NCBI GenBank assembly: GCA_946902985.2
Contig: OX336391.1
Coordinates: 73,695,947 to 73,759,946, forward strand
Direction of reading: 5' to 3'
DNA length: 64,000 bases
Source of the DNA: Meconema thalassinum
Taxonomy: Eukaryota; Arthropoda; Insecta; Orthoptera; Tettigoniidae
Part shown: positions 35,680-46,712 of the stretch, in pieces
Numbering within the stretch: the stretch's first letter is position 1
How the letters are laid out: every line of letters starts with the position of its first letter
Program-made: the position numbers and the translations under genes
Notes under the pieces: model-generated
Told to the model about the DNA's origin: nothing
Seen by the model: only the letters and a program-made list of their open reading frames with translations
Databases searched by the model: none

Positions 35680-36770
35680 ATGGCGCCTACGCTAGTTGTT
35701 GATGTTGCTAGGTCCCGATTTTTGTGTAAATTAGACAATAATAAGTGTGGTTTAAATAAAAAGCGTGTGAAGAGTGGAATTCAGTGTTCTAATTGTTTAG
35801 TTTGGTTTCATTTAGAATGCATGAATGCAGTAAGTGAAAGTGAAATTAACGAATTTTGGACATGCTATACATTCGAAGGGAGCAAGCCGAGCACCGGCGT
35901 CTCAGAAATTATGCCCACGATGGAATTGGACAATGAAATAAATAGGGAAAATATTTTAGTGATGTTAACCTTATTACAACAGGATATTCAGGACTTAAAA
36001 CGGGAAAACGAGATATTGAAAGACAGATATTAGCAAGTGAAGCCAATTGCAACATGGACGAATCGGAAACATGGTGTCAAGTGGTGAAAGGAGGGAACAA
36101 AATCACGAAAACGGCCTCTGGAAATGGACAGGTAATAACAACTAACCGATTTTCTGTATTGGATTCCATTAATATAAATAACAATCAACAGGAAATATCC
36201 TACAGCATTAACACGAACAAGCGCAATGAAACTCGCAGTAGGCCTAATAGCGGTAATCCTAGGCCTAAAATTCGCAACAACACAAAGCAATAGTGAAGCC
36301 ATAAGCTTCAAGAGTCGCGATATTTGGAGACAGCCAAGCCCGCGGAATTGCAGGTGATATCCACAGTGAGGAGATTGCAGCATCAGCCGTCATCTATCCT
36401 GGAGCACCTATTCGGAATGTTTTGAAAAAATTGAAGAGGAGACACGGGACTTCGGCAGCAACGACGTGGCTGTAATTATCGGCGGGACCAATTACGTGGC
36501 TCACAACAACGGTTCGGAAGTAAGTTCTCAACTAAAAAATAAAAACTGTGTAAATTAACACACACCAAGGTTATTCTAGTAAATATCCGTCATAGGTATG
36601 ACTTAATGGAAAATTCTTGTGTAAACATTGAAGTGAATAAGGTTAATGAGGATATGGTAAAATCTGTAAGCATTTCAGGAACACACAGATCGTTGACTGC
36701 AATAGCTTTGAAAGGAAATGTTACTCAATTCGCGGGGGAAAATTAAAATAAGTAAAATTGTACAGAGCTA
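35680..36770 (+). pseudogene. CR1-like ORF1: PHD-like finger and esterase-like domain
   Basis: Starts MAPTLVVDVARSRF. Cysteine/histidine spacing CKLDNNKCG...IQCSNCLVWFHLECM matches a PHD-type zinc finger. A coiled segment (QQDIQDLKRENEILK) follows. A basic stretch in a second frame is at 36054-36293. A third stretch, about 36310-36640, carries GDSQARGIAGDIH, VIYPGAPIRNVLKKI, DVAVIIGGTNYV and HTKVILVNIRHRYDL, the SGNH-hydrolase-like part typical of CR1 ORF1 proteins. Frameshifts near 36030 and 36300 and stops break it. ORF1 proteins bind the element RNA; the role of the esterase is not settled. Confidence 0.8.
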
Positions 36771-36919
36771 TTTTAACCAAACAAGTAGGCCTACTGGTAC
36801 TGTGAAAAATGCAATTCCTTTGGGATTTAATAATGATCAGGGAAACTACTAAGCAGAGCCAACTAAGCTGAAGGTTGGCTCAGGCATAACCTAGTTACTA
36901 GAAAAGGGTTCAATAATGA

Positions 36920-38200
36920 TTATAATATGCATATCTACCATCAGAATCTAAGTAATAAAGTAGATCATTTAAATAACCTGATAAATTCAAAAAACTACGG
37001 TGTTGCTGTATTCACTGAACATTGGTGTGAGAGGGAGGAAATAAAACCATGCATCTAGATAATTATAAATTAGCCAGTAGTTACTGTCGAGAAGAAATGA
37101 AAGGTGGGGGTGTGAGTCTGTACTGTAAAATAAATGTTATATACCAGGGGGGTGGGTTAATAGCTATGGAAGGGATCATGACTTTGATGTTGCAGGTATT
37201 TTAATTCAGCTGAATGATGATTTTGAAATATTTATAGCAGGAGTATATAGAGCCCCAAGTGGAAATATGGAAATATTCCTAAGACAGTTTGATTTACTTC
37301 TGAATAAAGTAGTCTAAAATTATAGAAATATAAAAGTAGTCGGTGATTTCAATATACAGTAGAATGGTTTGCACATGACAGGTCCCTCGAGACATTCAAA
37401 GACATCGTATTGTCATTTGGCTTTAATAATCTTGTCAAGGAGCCTACTAGGGTAACTAAATATTCTGAAACATTAATCGATTACTTTATTACTAACATGC
37501 CAGACGAATTAAGTAATTGCGATGTTGTTGGAAAATTTTGTATCAGACCATCGTAGCCAGCAGTTAAAAATTGCATATCCTCATGAATCTCAATTAAATC
37601 AGTCTACATGGAAGTACACACGAAATGTATATAATAATAATGTAATGAAACTCACAGAAAAACTTGTTAATGTTGATTGGGGGGAAGTGAGGAATATTAG
37701 GGATGTAAATGCTGCCAGGGAAAAATTCTGTTCTATGTTTAAAGTGTGTCTTAATTTATCCTGCGCATTAGTTAAAAGAATAAATAGGAATCACCAGAGC
37801 ACTAAAAACAACAAAACTGTCTGATCTGTGCCATAGGAAAAATAAAAAACAAGATTGATGCTTTCGATAGCTACAAGCAAACAGGATTGAAGCTTTATAA
37901 AGATAACTATAAAAAATTTAAAGTAGAATATTATGAAGAAATAAAAAAATTAAAGCACACGAATATGAAAATAGAATAACAAATTTGCCAAAGATGTATG
38001 GCAAATCGCTAAAGATATTTCAGGTCTTAATACTGTAAAAGCAATACATGGGAAAATATTTCGATAAAAATCAATAACAATGTTGTTAATGCACCTTTAC
38101 AAGTAGTAACAGCATTCAATGATTATTTCATTCAGCCAGCCCTTTGGGACAGTGTGAATGTAAACAGTAATAGAGCAAAATGTAATGATCATAATGTTGT
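36920..38200 (+). pseudogene. CR1-like ORF2: apurinic-type endonuclease, RT missing
   Basis: Endonuclease blocks in order: YGVAVFTEHWC near 37000, MKGGGVSLYCK near 37100, IAGVYRAPSGNMEIFLRQFD near 37240, IKVVGDFNI near 37335, KEPTRVTKYSETLIDYFITN near 37440, and SDHRSQQLKIAYP near 37540. The linker continues to about 38200 (KFCSMFKVCLNL, FNDYFIQP). No RT motif follows. Several frameshifts and stops, for example near 37317 and 37822. Confidence 0.8.
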
Positions 38201-39634
38201 AGGAAATAAATGTGGTAATCATACTATCATACTATCATACTAATATATAAAAATGAGATGGTGTGTGTCTGTCTTTCTGTCTGTCTGTCTGTCTGTGTGT
38301 TACTCAATAACGCAAGAACCACTGGTCCGATCTAAATGAAATTTTGCATGGATGTAGCTGATGTAACTTGTTTACATATAGGATACTTTTAATTTCGATA
38401 TTTTGCACTATTAAAAATAGCGACCATGTTAGTGACGTCACTACACCCTTTGGTTTCAAAATTTCAAATTGCCATATCAAATAAAAAGAGAACGCTAAGA
38501 AATAGCAAACTTTTGATGGCACATGCGAGCTTTAAAATTTAATTTCCTATCCGAAAGGTCCTCATCACTTTTCTTGTATCTCCAACGGTTAGCGAGTAAA
38601 ACCTAAATTTGTGCAATAAAACACGGTCAACACCGAGCGGTGCAGTATATCTCTACTTACATAAAAATAAAAGTTTGTATGCTTTTTTCGCAATTTCTAC
38701 GGAAATTTGAGTTATTTACGGGTTTCAGACTGTTTTATAATGGATGCGCGCGAAAATAATTTTTTGTTCTGTCTGTCTGTTTGTTTGTTTATCTGTGGAC
38801 AATTTTGTTCCCTTATAACTCGAGAACGGCTGGGTATATCAACGTAAAATTTGGTACAGATATCCATCAGAGGCACGACACTAATCATTGATGTAACCCT
38901 TCTCCGTACCTCTCATAAATGAGGGCCTACCCCCTTAAAATACATGCTGAAATAGGAGTAGAAGGACGAGACAAAGATCATTTTCAGCCCCTCAATGTGA
39001 GAGACAAAACTCGGGGAGCCCTAAAGGGTCCGCGAAATCCACATTTTAAGGCCCTAAAACCAACCATTTTTGAGATATTCCCAGAAAACTAATTTCATTT
39101 AATAAACTAATGAACGAATACAAGCCGGTAACCATGGCAACAGATTCTCGGAGTTCCGTCTATTGCTGTAAGACGCAATGCAATTCCATTAATTACATTG
39201 GTGTGAAAGTTTGCAAACGGCTAGAAGGTTATCACGGAACCAAATTAAGCTGTAAAATTCATCAATACGTATAATGCGCTTAAGGGGATCAAGGGGTACA
39301 CTAGAATTTGTTCACGCGATTTACACCTCCGGGTGTGGTACGGCAGGTCTATTATATTTCTATCCCTATATTATATTATTATTATTAGTATTATATTATG
39401 GCGTACAACGAGGAGACAAAGCCCCTCGGTGCCAGAAACAAAACTTGGGGGCCTTGAAAACTACATTATAAGGCTCTAAAACCAACAGCTTCTGAAATAT
39501 TCCCAGAAAACTAATTTAATTTAATTTAACAAACTAATGAAGGAATGGAAATCGGTAACCATGACAACATTATCTCAAGGGGTGGCATCCAACTTTCCAT
39601 CTATTTCTGTAAGAAGCAATGTCCCTCCATTTAT

Positions 39635-40387
39635 ACCTTGCCACGGTGGGTGAGTGGATAGCGTGTCGGCCTACCAACCCCAAGATTGCAGGTTCACTCC
39701 TGGCCATGGTACAGGCCCGACGTTTGTTTTAGACGATTGAAAAATCTTAATGGAAGCCTGGAGGCGAGTTACTACAGTTCCTGTGTTTTTATCAGCTGCC
39801 CCAAGCGCTCCGATGATTGATAAAGCTGTTTCACACTATTGCTGAAGTATAGTCACTGGCAAATATAATGACGTTCTGTTCGTAACTACGAAACGTGTGC
39901 TTCCGGGTCACACAATACTTCGACGTGGACTGTACGGTCTGATCAAGTCTGGAATTCCATTACATCAGATCGGTGGTGACAAATGTGATGTGATAGGGTG
40001 AGAGAGTGACTGTGTACAGGCTCACCCGCAGGCTTCAAGGTCAATGGCAATCGTCTAAAACAAACGTCCGGCCTGTACGTGATTTTTAAAGGCGGCAAAA
40101 ATACGACTCGTATGTCATACGATCTTGGCCTGTCAAAGAACCCATTTGAATTCAGTAGGCCGTGTTCATAATGGCAAAATTAACCTCAGGAGTTTCCGCC
40201 TACACAAAGTTCCTCATTTCTCTACTAGAAAGCGTTATAGTGTTCAAGGAGCTTAGATATCTACCCTCCTTGACTTTCATAGTGATTCAAGGAACAACGA
40301 AATTTCGACATGCAAGCTACCCTCTGGGTGTCAAATTACGAAGCTTGCACCCGGCACCCGAGGCCATACGATATTATTATTAGGCTA
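39635..40387 (+). mobile_element. tRNA-derived SINE (family S1), split by a MITE
   Basis: Head with GGGTGAGTGGATAGCG and GGTTCACTCCTGG, body with AAAGAACCCATTTGAATTC, tail of (ATT)n. Flanked by a perfect 10-bp target duplication CTCCATTTAT (39625-39634, 40388-40397), typical of LINE-mediated insertion. Inserted in the Helitron, and itself interrupted by the 362-bp MITE. Confidence 0.9.
39713..40074. mobile_element. 362-bp MITE nested in the SINE
   Basis: Inverted repeats starting AGGCC(C/G)GACGTTTGTTTT AG and reading through GACGATTG (left), with the complement at 40048-40074. GTAC flanks both ends (39709-39712, 40075-40078). The undisturbed SINE at 15014-15388 reads straight through at this point, confirming GTAC as a 4-bp target duplication. 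No coding capacity; superfamily not assigned. Confidence 0.85.
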
Positions 40388-41061
40388 CTCCATTTATTAC
40401 ATTTCTGTGAAAGTTTGCAAATGGCTATAAGGTTATCACGGAACCAACATAGACTGTATAATTCGTCAATGCAATTAAGGGGGTCAAGGGGTAACCTAGA
40501 ATTTTTTCATGCAATTTCACGTGCGATATATAGTACAGAAAGTCTATTATATCTACAAACAACAACATTATTTTCAAAAAATTCCTGAATTGAATCAGCA
40601 TTTTTTGCGGCTCTTAGGAATTTGGGCCATTTGAGGCAAAAGAACCTGAATGTTCATGCACCGCAATCCTTTATAACGTATGAAAGAGGTCTTCCTGTGT
40701 ATGGGGACCTAACACAACGTAGAGGGTCATTTTTTATGTAAGGTGTATTGCGTTTCGTCTACAAGGCTTTCAATTCTATTTCACGTCAGGAAGTACACGT
40801 TAGGTGAATTTAGTTTGAGAGCACATTTTAACTAATCTTTCTTTTTGTCGACATACGGGTTCATTGTAGGGATGATTTTGTTTGACACGTATGGTAGATA
40901 TACCCATATTTGGATATCTGGTTGTATGTTGTACACAATATAATTGTCTGTCGGTCTATCTGTGTACCTTTATGTACGCCTATAAATCGTGTTCGGATGC
41001 TTGGTGCATCGTAAAATTAGGTATAGTAAACATGAGTCAATACACCAATCATTTATAAAAC

Positions 41062-41066
41062 TCCTC
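41062..41066 (+). repeat. Left 5-bp target duplication of the BEL array
   Basis: TCCTC directly before the first LTR; the same TCCTC follows the last LTR at 62460-62464. Confidence 0.9.
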
Positions 41067-43931
41067 TGGTGTATTCTTGGAATACACGGTACGAGAGAAT
41101 ATAAAGTTTAATGCTCTTTGCATGTTCATTCTTTCCTCTTTGTCAAACACCAACAGTGATCTTCTATTTTCTCTGTGGTGATCACTTCGCTTATATTTTT
41201 ATGAGTCTGTTCTAGATATATATCTTCCATGACCCACCTAGCGTCATCTAGCTGCGAATCTCTGAAGCTCCTCAATTCTTCCTGGTGCAAGAGGATTTAC
41301 TAATCCATCTGGCCACCAGATTTGCTACCATCGCCAGCTATTATCTCCATGAGCAAGAGAACGTCGTTTACTTATTCACTCACCATGCTGCGCTAGTATT
41401 GCCTGCTATCACCTCTTTGAAGACCATCTCCTCAAGATTTTTTTTCTTATGTTGGTTATTCTGATATGTATTCCTTTTGTCTCCTACCCCCACTCTTTCC
41501 CTTCCTTGGACCCTCCGTGCTCCGCTGAGTGGGTCTCACTTGTGCGCCGGCCGTCGACTCAGTTAAGGCTCAACTAGAGCTAGCCTCCTGACCTAACGAG
41601 GCATTTTTTAGATTCCACGCCATGTGGTATCTTTAACCATCAAGGAGAACTTCACTTTCGCCATGCAGCAAAGTTAAGTACAAACTTCAAGTTTTAACCT
41701 CATCTTCATGATCTTAACGTCTACATGCTTTTAACGATCTTTTATAGGCAGTGTGAAATTACTTATTTTGGGGCAAGAATCATCCTTCGCGGGATTTTCC
41801 ATGTTGGGCTTTTGTCTAATCAAGCCAATCTTGGTGAAAAGCAGCATTTCTTATGCTTGCTAAATGAGAAATCTTCTCACCACGTGGGATATTATCTAAT
41901 ACCCGCTGTCTATAAATTACAAAGCAAGTTCCTCCGCTGGATTAACTTTGGCCCCATTTTTCTATTAAGATCGTTCTGGAACCTTCCAGATCCTGTACTC
42001 TATCTGCAAGTCTTGCCGTCAGGTATTTTTCACTCACTTGTGAAAATACTATTTAAAATGAGGAATCTTCCTTATTAATTACTGCAATAGCGAACTTTCT
42101 TCCACCGTTGGAATGTTCTATGGCGCATTTAATTGTAATTCCCACTTTTCTCAAGAAATAGACTCTCGCCTACCTAGTGCAACCAGTTATTTTCATCATT
42201 GCAATAACTTTCTTTCCATAAACTTTCGAGTCTCTACAGTGAACTTTTCATCTATTTAAAAGACTATAGTGATAACTAGTGCTTACCCCACTTTTCTACC
42301 GCGTCGCGATCGTCCGTTTACATTAAATAAGGCCATGAACATTTATCCTCAATCCCAATTGATCTTTCCTAAACCTTCTACTAACAAACCATATTAATAA
42401 AATGTGTAACTCTATATCTTTCTCTATAAGGTGTCACTCTTCGAAGTGCCCTTCCATTTTGCTTGTTTATTATTACTTAATTTCTGCATAATTACGTGTT
42501 TTATACACGGTTTAAACTTACATTGTTTCTTCCCTATAATCAGGGAAAACAATACTTTCAACTCTTGAGTGAGTTATTTCTAGGTCTCACGAAATGGAAA
42601 CTGCCCCATTTGGCTCGTGATTCCTACTTAAACATAGGAAGTCTAGAACCTTCCTTTTTACCTTTTTCTTCAGGTTTCACCGTAAGTGACCTGCTCTCTT
42701 TTGTATAATTGTTATAAAGTATTTCAGCTTAAATATAAGAAGTTGTAGGAACTTCTATCTTATTCTTCATGTTTTTCTTATTGTTATTTTCGAAGTTGTC
42801 ATTCTCTCTAGAATATTCTCTCAGAAATATCTTATAGTACACTCCTTGTACTCAATTTAATGTTTAAACTTTAATTACTTCATTTGTCTTTTTTAAAATC
42901 TTATGAAGATTTTAGAACATATATAAGGTTTGAAACCTAATAAATTGTCAATTGCCTGGAGCAAACGTTTAATGTTTTCTGAGGTCTGTGACCCAAAATT
43001 TGTTGAACTAATTGAAAATATATTTGTTAAAGTTATCAACTTCTTTTGAATTGTTAAATAAATTAAGCGTTCCTTTTCGCTTTCTCATATTTCTAGTACA
43101 ACGGTTAGGCAAGATCCTGTCTTCCTTGGCTCTCCCTACTTAATGCCATTAAATCCATTAATAGGGCTTTCACCACTCGTTGCATTTGAGCAAGAACTCT
43201 TAGTGATAATCTCGTTAAAGTTTCTCTTAGCTTCAATAGCTAATTCTAACTGGCCAGTAAGGCAAGTAAAGCTCGCTACGCCAGCTACCTGCTTGTGGAG
43301 ATCCTCTCCGAAAAACTTATGGTCAGTTTTCTAAAAGATAAGTGTTTCTTTTTGTCTAAACTTTTAGCCGGCTCCTCGCTGAGTAAAAGCTTAGCCATTT
43401 CCAAATGCAACCATTTGTTCATTTACCAAAATTACTCCTCAAGGTATAATTTTTTATCACTATCCTTCCTGGAAGCACTTGGTCGCCTTTTCAGGAACTC
43501 TATAACTTCGAAAACTGGAAATACCAAACTTGATTCAAATTATTGGCATCCTTCGAATTACTTTGCAAAAACGAATTTCTTTGAAAAGACATACAATAAA
43601 TCTGTCACTTTCAGTCATGCCAGACCAACACCCTTCCCCATAGTAGTCTTATGCCTGCTTGAGAGGGAATATACTAAGACCACTCTCCAGCAAACCGCCC
43701 AAGTTCTAGCTGTGTTTACCGTCAGCTTAGACCAAGCCCTTACCCACTTTAGGTATCCGAGAGCGGATTTGCGGTGGCAACCGCCTCTGAGTGTATTTAA
43801 AGCTAAATTTATAACTTTTGTGGAACTCTCATCCTATTTCTCTATCCTTTTTCTCCAGTCCGAAACCCACTTCCTTTTCTTAATCATCTTCCCTTGGTGG
43901 GTGGGTTATTCCTCAGCCAATAATCTACCCA
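41067..43931 (+). repeat. BEL LTR 1 (left)
   Basis: 2865 bp, starts TGGTGTATTCTTGG and ends ATCTACCCA. It lacks the 52-56-bp (TTAG)n-containing insertion of the other two LTRs. Very long for a BEL/Pao LTR. Frames inside it (for example 41725-42078) are not considered genes. Confidence 0.92.
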
Positions 43932-43936
43932 AAATT

Positions 43937-43953
43937 TGGTCCCAGAAACCCGG
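43937..43953 (+). promoter_or_regulatory. Candidate primer-binding site, BEL copy 1
   Basis: TGGTCCCAGAAACCCGG begins five bases after the LTR end. TGG complements a tRNA CCA end. The same site follows LTR 2 at about 52442 and is absent after LTR 3, as expected. The tRNA was not identified. Confidence 0.6.
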
Positions 43954-44181
43954 GAGAGTCCATTTGTCATTTTTCTGTTTGGCAATACTTTGCAAATTAT
44001 TAATATCTGCTTTGAATCTTTCAGCTATAACCACATCGTGCAAAGCCTGTGAAGGGGAAAGAGGCCGCTCCTGTCTTCTTTGGTGTGTCCCGTTCTTTCT
44101 ACTTATTTGCTGCTGCCAGCTTGACAGCATTTCCAAGGTTCCACAGTTCCGTGAGTTACATTTCAATCTCTTTTCCTTAAT

Positions 44182-45273
44182 ATGGCTCCTACTGAAAAGG
44201 ATAAGGATGAAAAACTTACTTCTAAACGAGCATCCTATAAAGGGCAAATTACCCGTTTTAGAAAGTACATAAAAGAGTTAGATCCCTCAGAAACTCAATT
44301 AGACTTGTTGAAATATCGTGTAAGGGATTTTGAACGTTCTTATGAAAACTATTGTAACATTCAAACTGAAATAGAAACTTGTATGCTCAATCAAACCGAA
44401 GATCGAGTCGAAGTAGAAAACCAATATTACGAAGGCATAGGTTCTGCTTTCAAAATAATACGCCAACTCGAAGAGGAGCAGAAAAAGGACGCTTCTGTTC
44501 TTGGTTCCCTTCACGAACCACAAACTTCTTTCCGTGATGGTTCTCCTAAGCCCAAACCAATTTTACCTAAAATTGATTTACCCCATTTCTCTGGAGATGA
44601 ATCTACTTGGGATTCTTTCTATGAATTATTTTGCTCCCTTGTTCATGACAATGAAGACATTCAAGTCATTTACAAGTTTCATTACTTGAGATCTATCCTC
44701 CGAGGTCAAGCTTTAAATTTAGTCGAAGCACTTCCTCTACGTGCCGAAATTTACTCCATTGCCTTTAACTTATTAAAAGAAAGATATGGAAATTTACGGT
44801 TACGTATTCAACGCCATATGAAGGCTCTATTCAACCTACCTGCGTCACAGCACAATGACGTCACCAGTTTGCGCACTCTAGTTGATACTACACAACTTCA
44901 CGTTAAGGCTTTGTCCCAATTAGATCAACCCACTGAACACTGGGATACTTTCCTAATACATTTAGTGGTTTCTAAAGTTGATGCTGCTACCCTCAAAGCT
45001 TGGGAAATTGAACTTTCTAAAGAAGACGACTATTCTTACGAGCATTTAGTCACTTTCATAAATGCCAGATGCCAGCTCTTAACCGCTTTAGCTAATCAAA
45101 GTGAACCCTCTTCTCCGAGTTCCAAATTTGAATTAATGTCTATCAAACCTAAAAGCGATCGCTTAGCGTCTAATACCGAAAACCCGGGTCCAGCTCATCT
45201 AAATTTAAATCAAACACTACTGGTTACCCAACTAGGTCTAGTGAACGTCGTGTTGCTAGCTCTATGGTTTTAA
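44182..45273 (+). CDS. BEL/Pao Gag, copy 1
   Basis: 364 codons from ATG (MAPTEKDKDEKLTS) to the stop. The first ~110 residues are charged and coiled-coil-like (LDLLKYRVRDFERSYENY). Residues about 127-270 form the DUF1759-type Gag core: LPKIDLPHFSGDESTWDSFY, FHYLRSILRGQALNLVEALP, FNLLKERYGN. The zinc fingers lie in the next frame, so the nucleocapsid part is made only after a -1 shift. The frame overlaps the following one by more than 90 nt. It would assemble particles that package the RNA. Nearly identical to copy 2 (differences include D/N and I/N changes). Confidence 0.9.
   Translation: MAPTEKDKDEKLTSKRASYKGQITRFRKYIKELDPSETQLDLLKYRVRDFERSYENYCNIQTEIETCMLNQTEDRVEVENQYYEGIGSAFKIIRQLEEEQKKDASVLGSLHEPQTSFRDGSPKPKPILPKIDLPHFSGDESTWDSFYELFCSLVHDNEDIQVIYKFHYLRSILRGQALNLVEALPLRAEIYSIAFNLLKERYGNLRLRIQRHMKALFNLPASQHNDVTSLRTLVDTTQLHVKALSQLDQPTEHWDTFLIHLVVSKVDAATLKAWEIELSKEDDYSYEHLVTFINARCQLLTALANQSEPSSPSSKFELMSIKPKSDRLASNTENPGPAHLNLNQTLLVTQLGLVNVVLLALWF
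45201..45207 (+). promoter_or_regulatory. Candidate -1 ribosomal frameshift site, BEL copy 1
   Basis: In the Gag reading frame the codons CTA AAT TTA give the heptamer A AAT TTA, a canonical X XXY YYZ slippery site. A -1 slip enters exactly the frame that encodes the zinc fingers and protease. The window for the shift is 45174-45273. The identical site is at 55229-55235 in copy 2. A second, weaker heptamer A AAC CCG lies at 45180-45186. Confidence 0.5.
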
Positions 45274-46712
45274 ACACTCAAAGCGAACCTCGCAAGAGTT
45301 TAAACGAACCTTTAAAGTGCATACTTTGTAAAGATCCCCATGCCCTATACCTCTGTAAGTCCTTTAAAGATATGTCAGTCGACGACAGAAGAAAATTAGT
45401 TTCCCAGAACAAACATTGCTCCAATTGCCTAGCGCCTACTCATTCTGCTTCCAATTGCAAGTCCACAAGACTTTGCTACCATTGTGAAAAGGCTCATCAC
45501 ACTTTGCTACATCGTCATGATCAGGCAAGGTCATCGACAGCATCTACTTCTCCGAAAAATGATAGTGCTAACAGTTCTAATGCTTCATCGTATATTCAAA
45601 ATGCCAAGTCCATTCGCAGTGCCCAAGTATTGTTGTCTACTGTCCAAATCGAAGTTCAGGATAACTTTGGCAACTGGGTCCGTGCACGCGGTCTTCTAGA
45701 TTCAGCGGCAACTCATGATTTTGTGTCTAATTCCTTGATTAGAAAACTAGGCCTACCTGTAAACCACACTTCTATTAATGTGTCGGGCATCAACAGCTCA
45801 AAATCGCAAGCTTTACAATTCTCGAAGCTAACAATAAGAGATATTTGTCATAGAAACAACTTCTTTAAACTTAATTGTCTAATTCTCAATAGCATTGGAG
45901 AAGACACTCCAAGTAACTCTGTGGATATTTCAGGGTTAAACATTCCCTCGCATTTAAGGCTAGCCGATCCTTTGTTCAACATGACAAATCCTATTGACAT
46001 ACTCTTTAGTGCCAATGTTTTCTGGAATTGCCTTCGTAAACAGGTTCGCAAGTTATCCTCAAACGTGGTCGCCAGAGACACTAATTTTGGATGGATCGTC
46101 ACAGGTCAACTTCCCTATTATTCTCTCCAACCCGCATCGCAATGTTACTTCTCCAATACTGATTTGGAACAGTTTTGGAGACTTGAAAGCGTCAATCCTC
46201 CTAATGTAACCTCTTCAGAAAATGAATTCTGTGAGCAACTTTTTTTGAACACCACCACTCGTTCTTCTGATGGCCGGTTCGTTGTTCAAATGCCAAGATT
46301 ATATAATCCTCCCAAACTTCTTAACTCTCAGCCCAAAGCTCGAAAAGCTCTCTTTGCTATCGAGAGCAAATTCAAGAAAGAACCTCTTGTTAAACAACAG
46401 TACACTGATTTCATGGATGAGTATGAAAGCTTAGATCATATGGAAGTTGTTAACAAATCTGATGATGAATTGCACCCCCCAATTGAAACGGTTTATTTAA
46501 ATCATCATCCCGTGTGGAAAAACCCTCTTGTAAAAGATAAAATTCGAGTTGTTTTCAATGGTTCATCACCCGACGTTAATGGCAACAGCCTTAACGACAC
46601 TCTTTATTCTGGTCCTGCTATTCAGTCAGATCTATCTGCTATACCCTTAAACTTTCGATTATTTCCCATAGCTGTCATAGCTGATATAAAACAGATGTAC
46701 CTCAAGTGTTAG
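45264..46712 (+). pseudogene. BEL/Pao nucleocapsid-protease-RT start, copy 1
   Basis: Read in the -1 frame relative to Gag. CCHC finger CSNCLAPTHSASNC is followed by CYHCEKAHHTLLH. The aspartic protease has active-site RGLLDSAATHDFVS near residue 148; DSA in place of DSG/DTG also occurs in other BEL elements. Then comes the RT fingers region, KIRVVFNGSSPDVNGNSLND, and motif A VIADIKQMY, where a one-base frame loss at about 46705 stops it. The same lesion is in copy 2, so it predates the duplication. The frame is open upstream of 45264 to 45174. Confidence 0.88.

Larger units (their letters stand above)
35680..38218 (+). mobile_element. CR1-like LINE lacking its RT
   Basis: Plus-strand non-LTR element with ORF1 (PHD-like finger, SGNH-esterase-like part) and the endonuclease of ORF2. 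The match stops in the endonuclease-RT linker at about 38200, where Helitron ends begin. LINEs are normally truncated at the 5' end, so losing the 3' half points to a later insertion or deletion rather than incomplete reverse transcription. Confidence 0.8.
38235..41066 (+). mobile_element. Helitron (family 3), left part
   Basis: 5' end A|TCATACTAATATATAAAAATG, then a (TCTG)n run and ACTGGTCCGA...AATGAAATTTTGCATGG. The interior has two related blocks (about 38990-39300 and 39415-40500, interrupted by a SINE) with ATATTCCCAGAAAACTAATTT and GTGAAAGTTTGCAAA. It is interrupted at 41066 by the BEL/Pao array and resumes at 62465. No Rep/helicase coding sequence is present, so the copy is non-autonomous. 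Confidence 0.78.

Noticed and set aside
39640..39710. tRNA gene
   Set aside because: Promoter boxes are tRNA-like but the cloverleaf is incomplete, the body continues as a SINE, and a second copy exists at 15014-15388.
41725..42078. 117-codon frame in each BEL LTR (also 50231-50596 and 60254-60508)
   Set aside because: Conserved only because the LTRs are copies; broken in LTR 3 by a stop, and no motif.
46700..46712. Programmed frameshift inside BEL RT
   Set aside because: The break falls in RT motif A, there is no slippery heptamer, and a simple one-base loss restores the family pattern; treated as a shared mutation.
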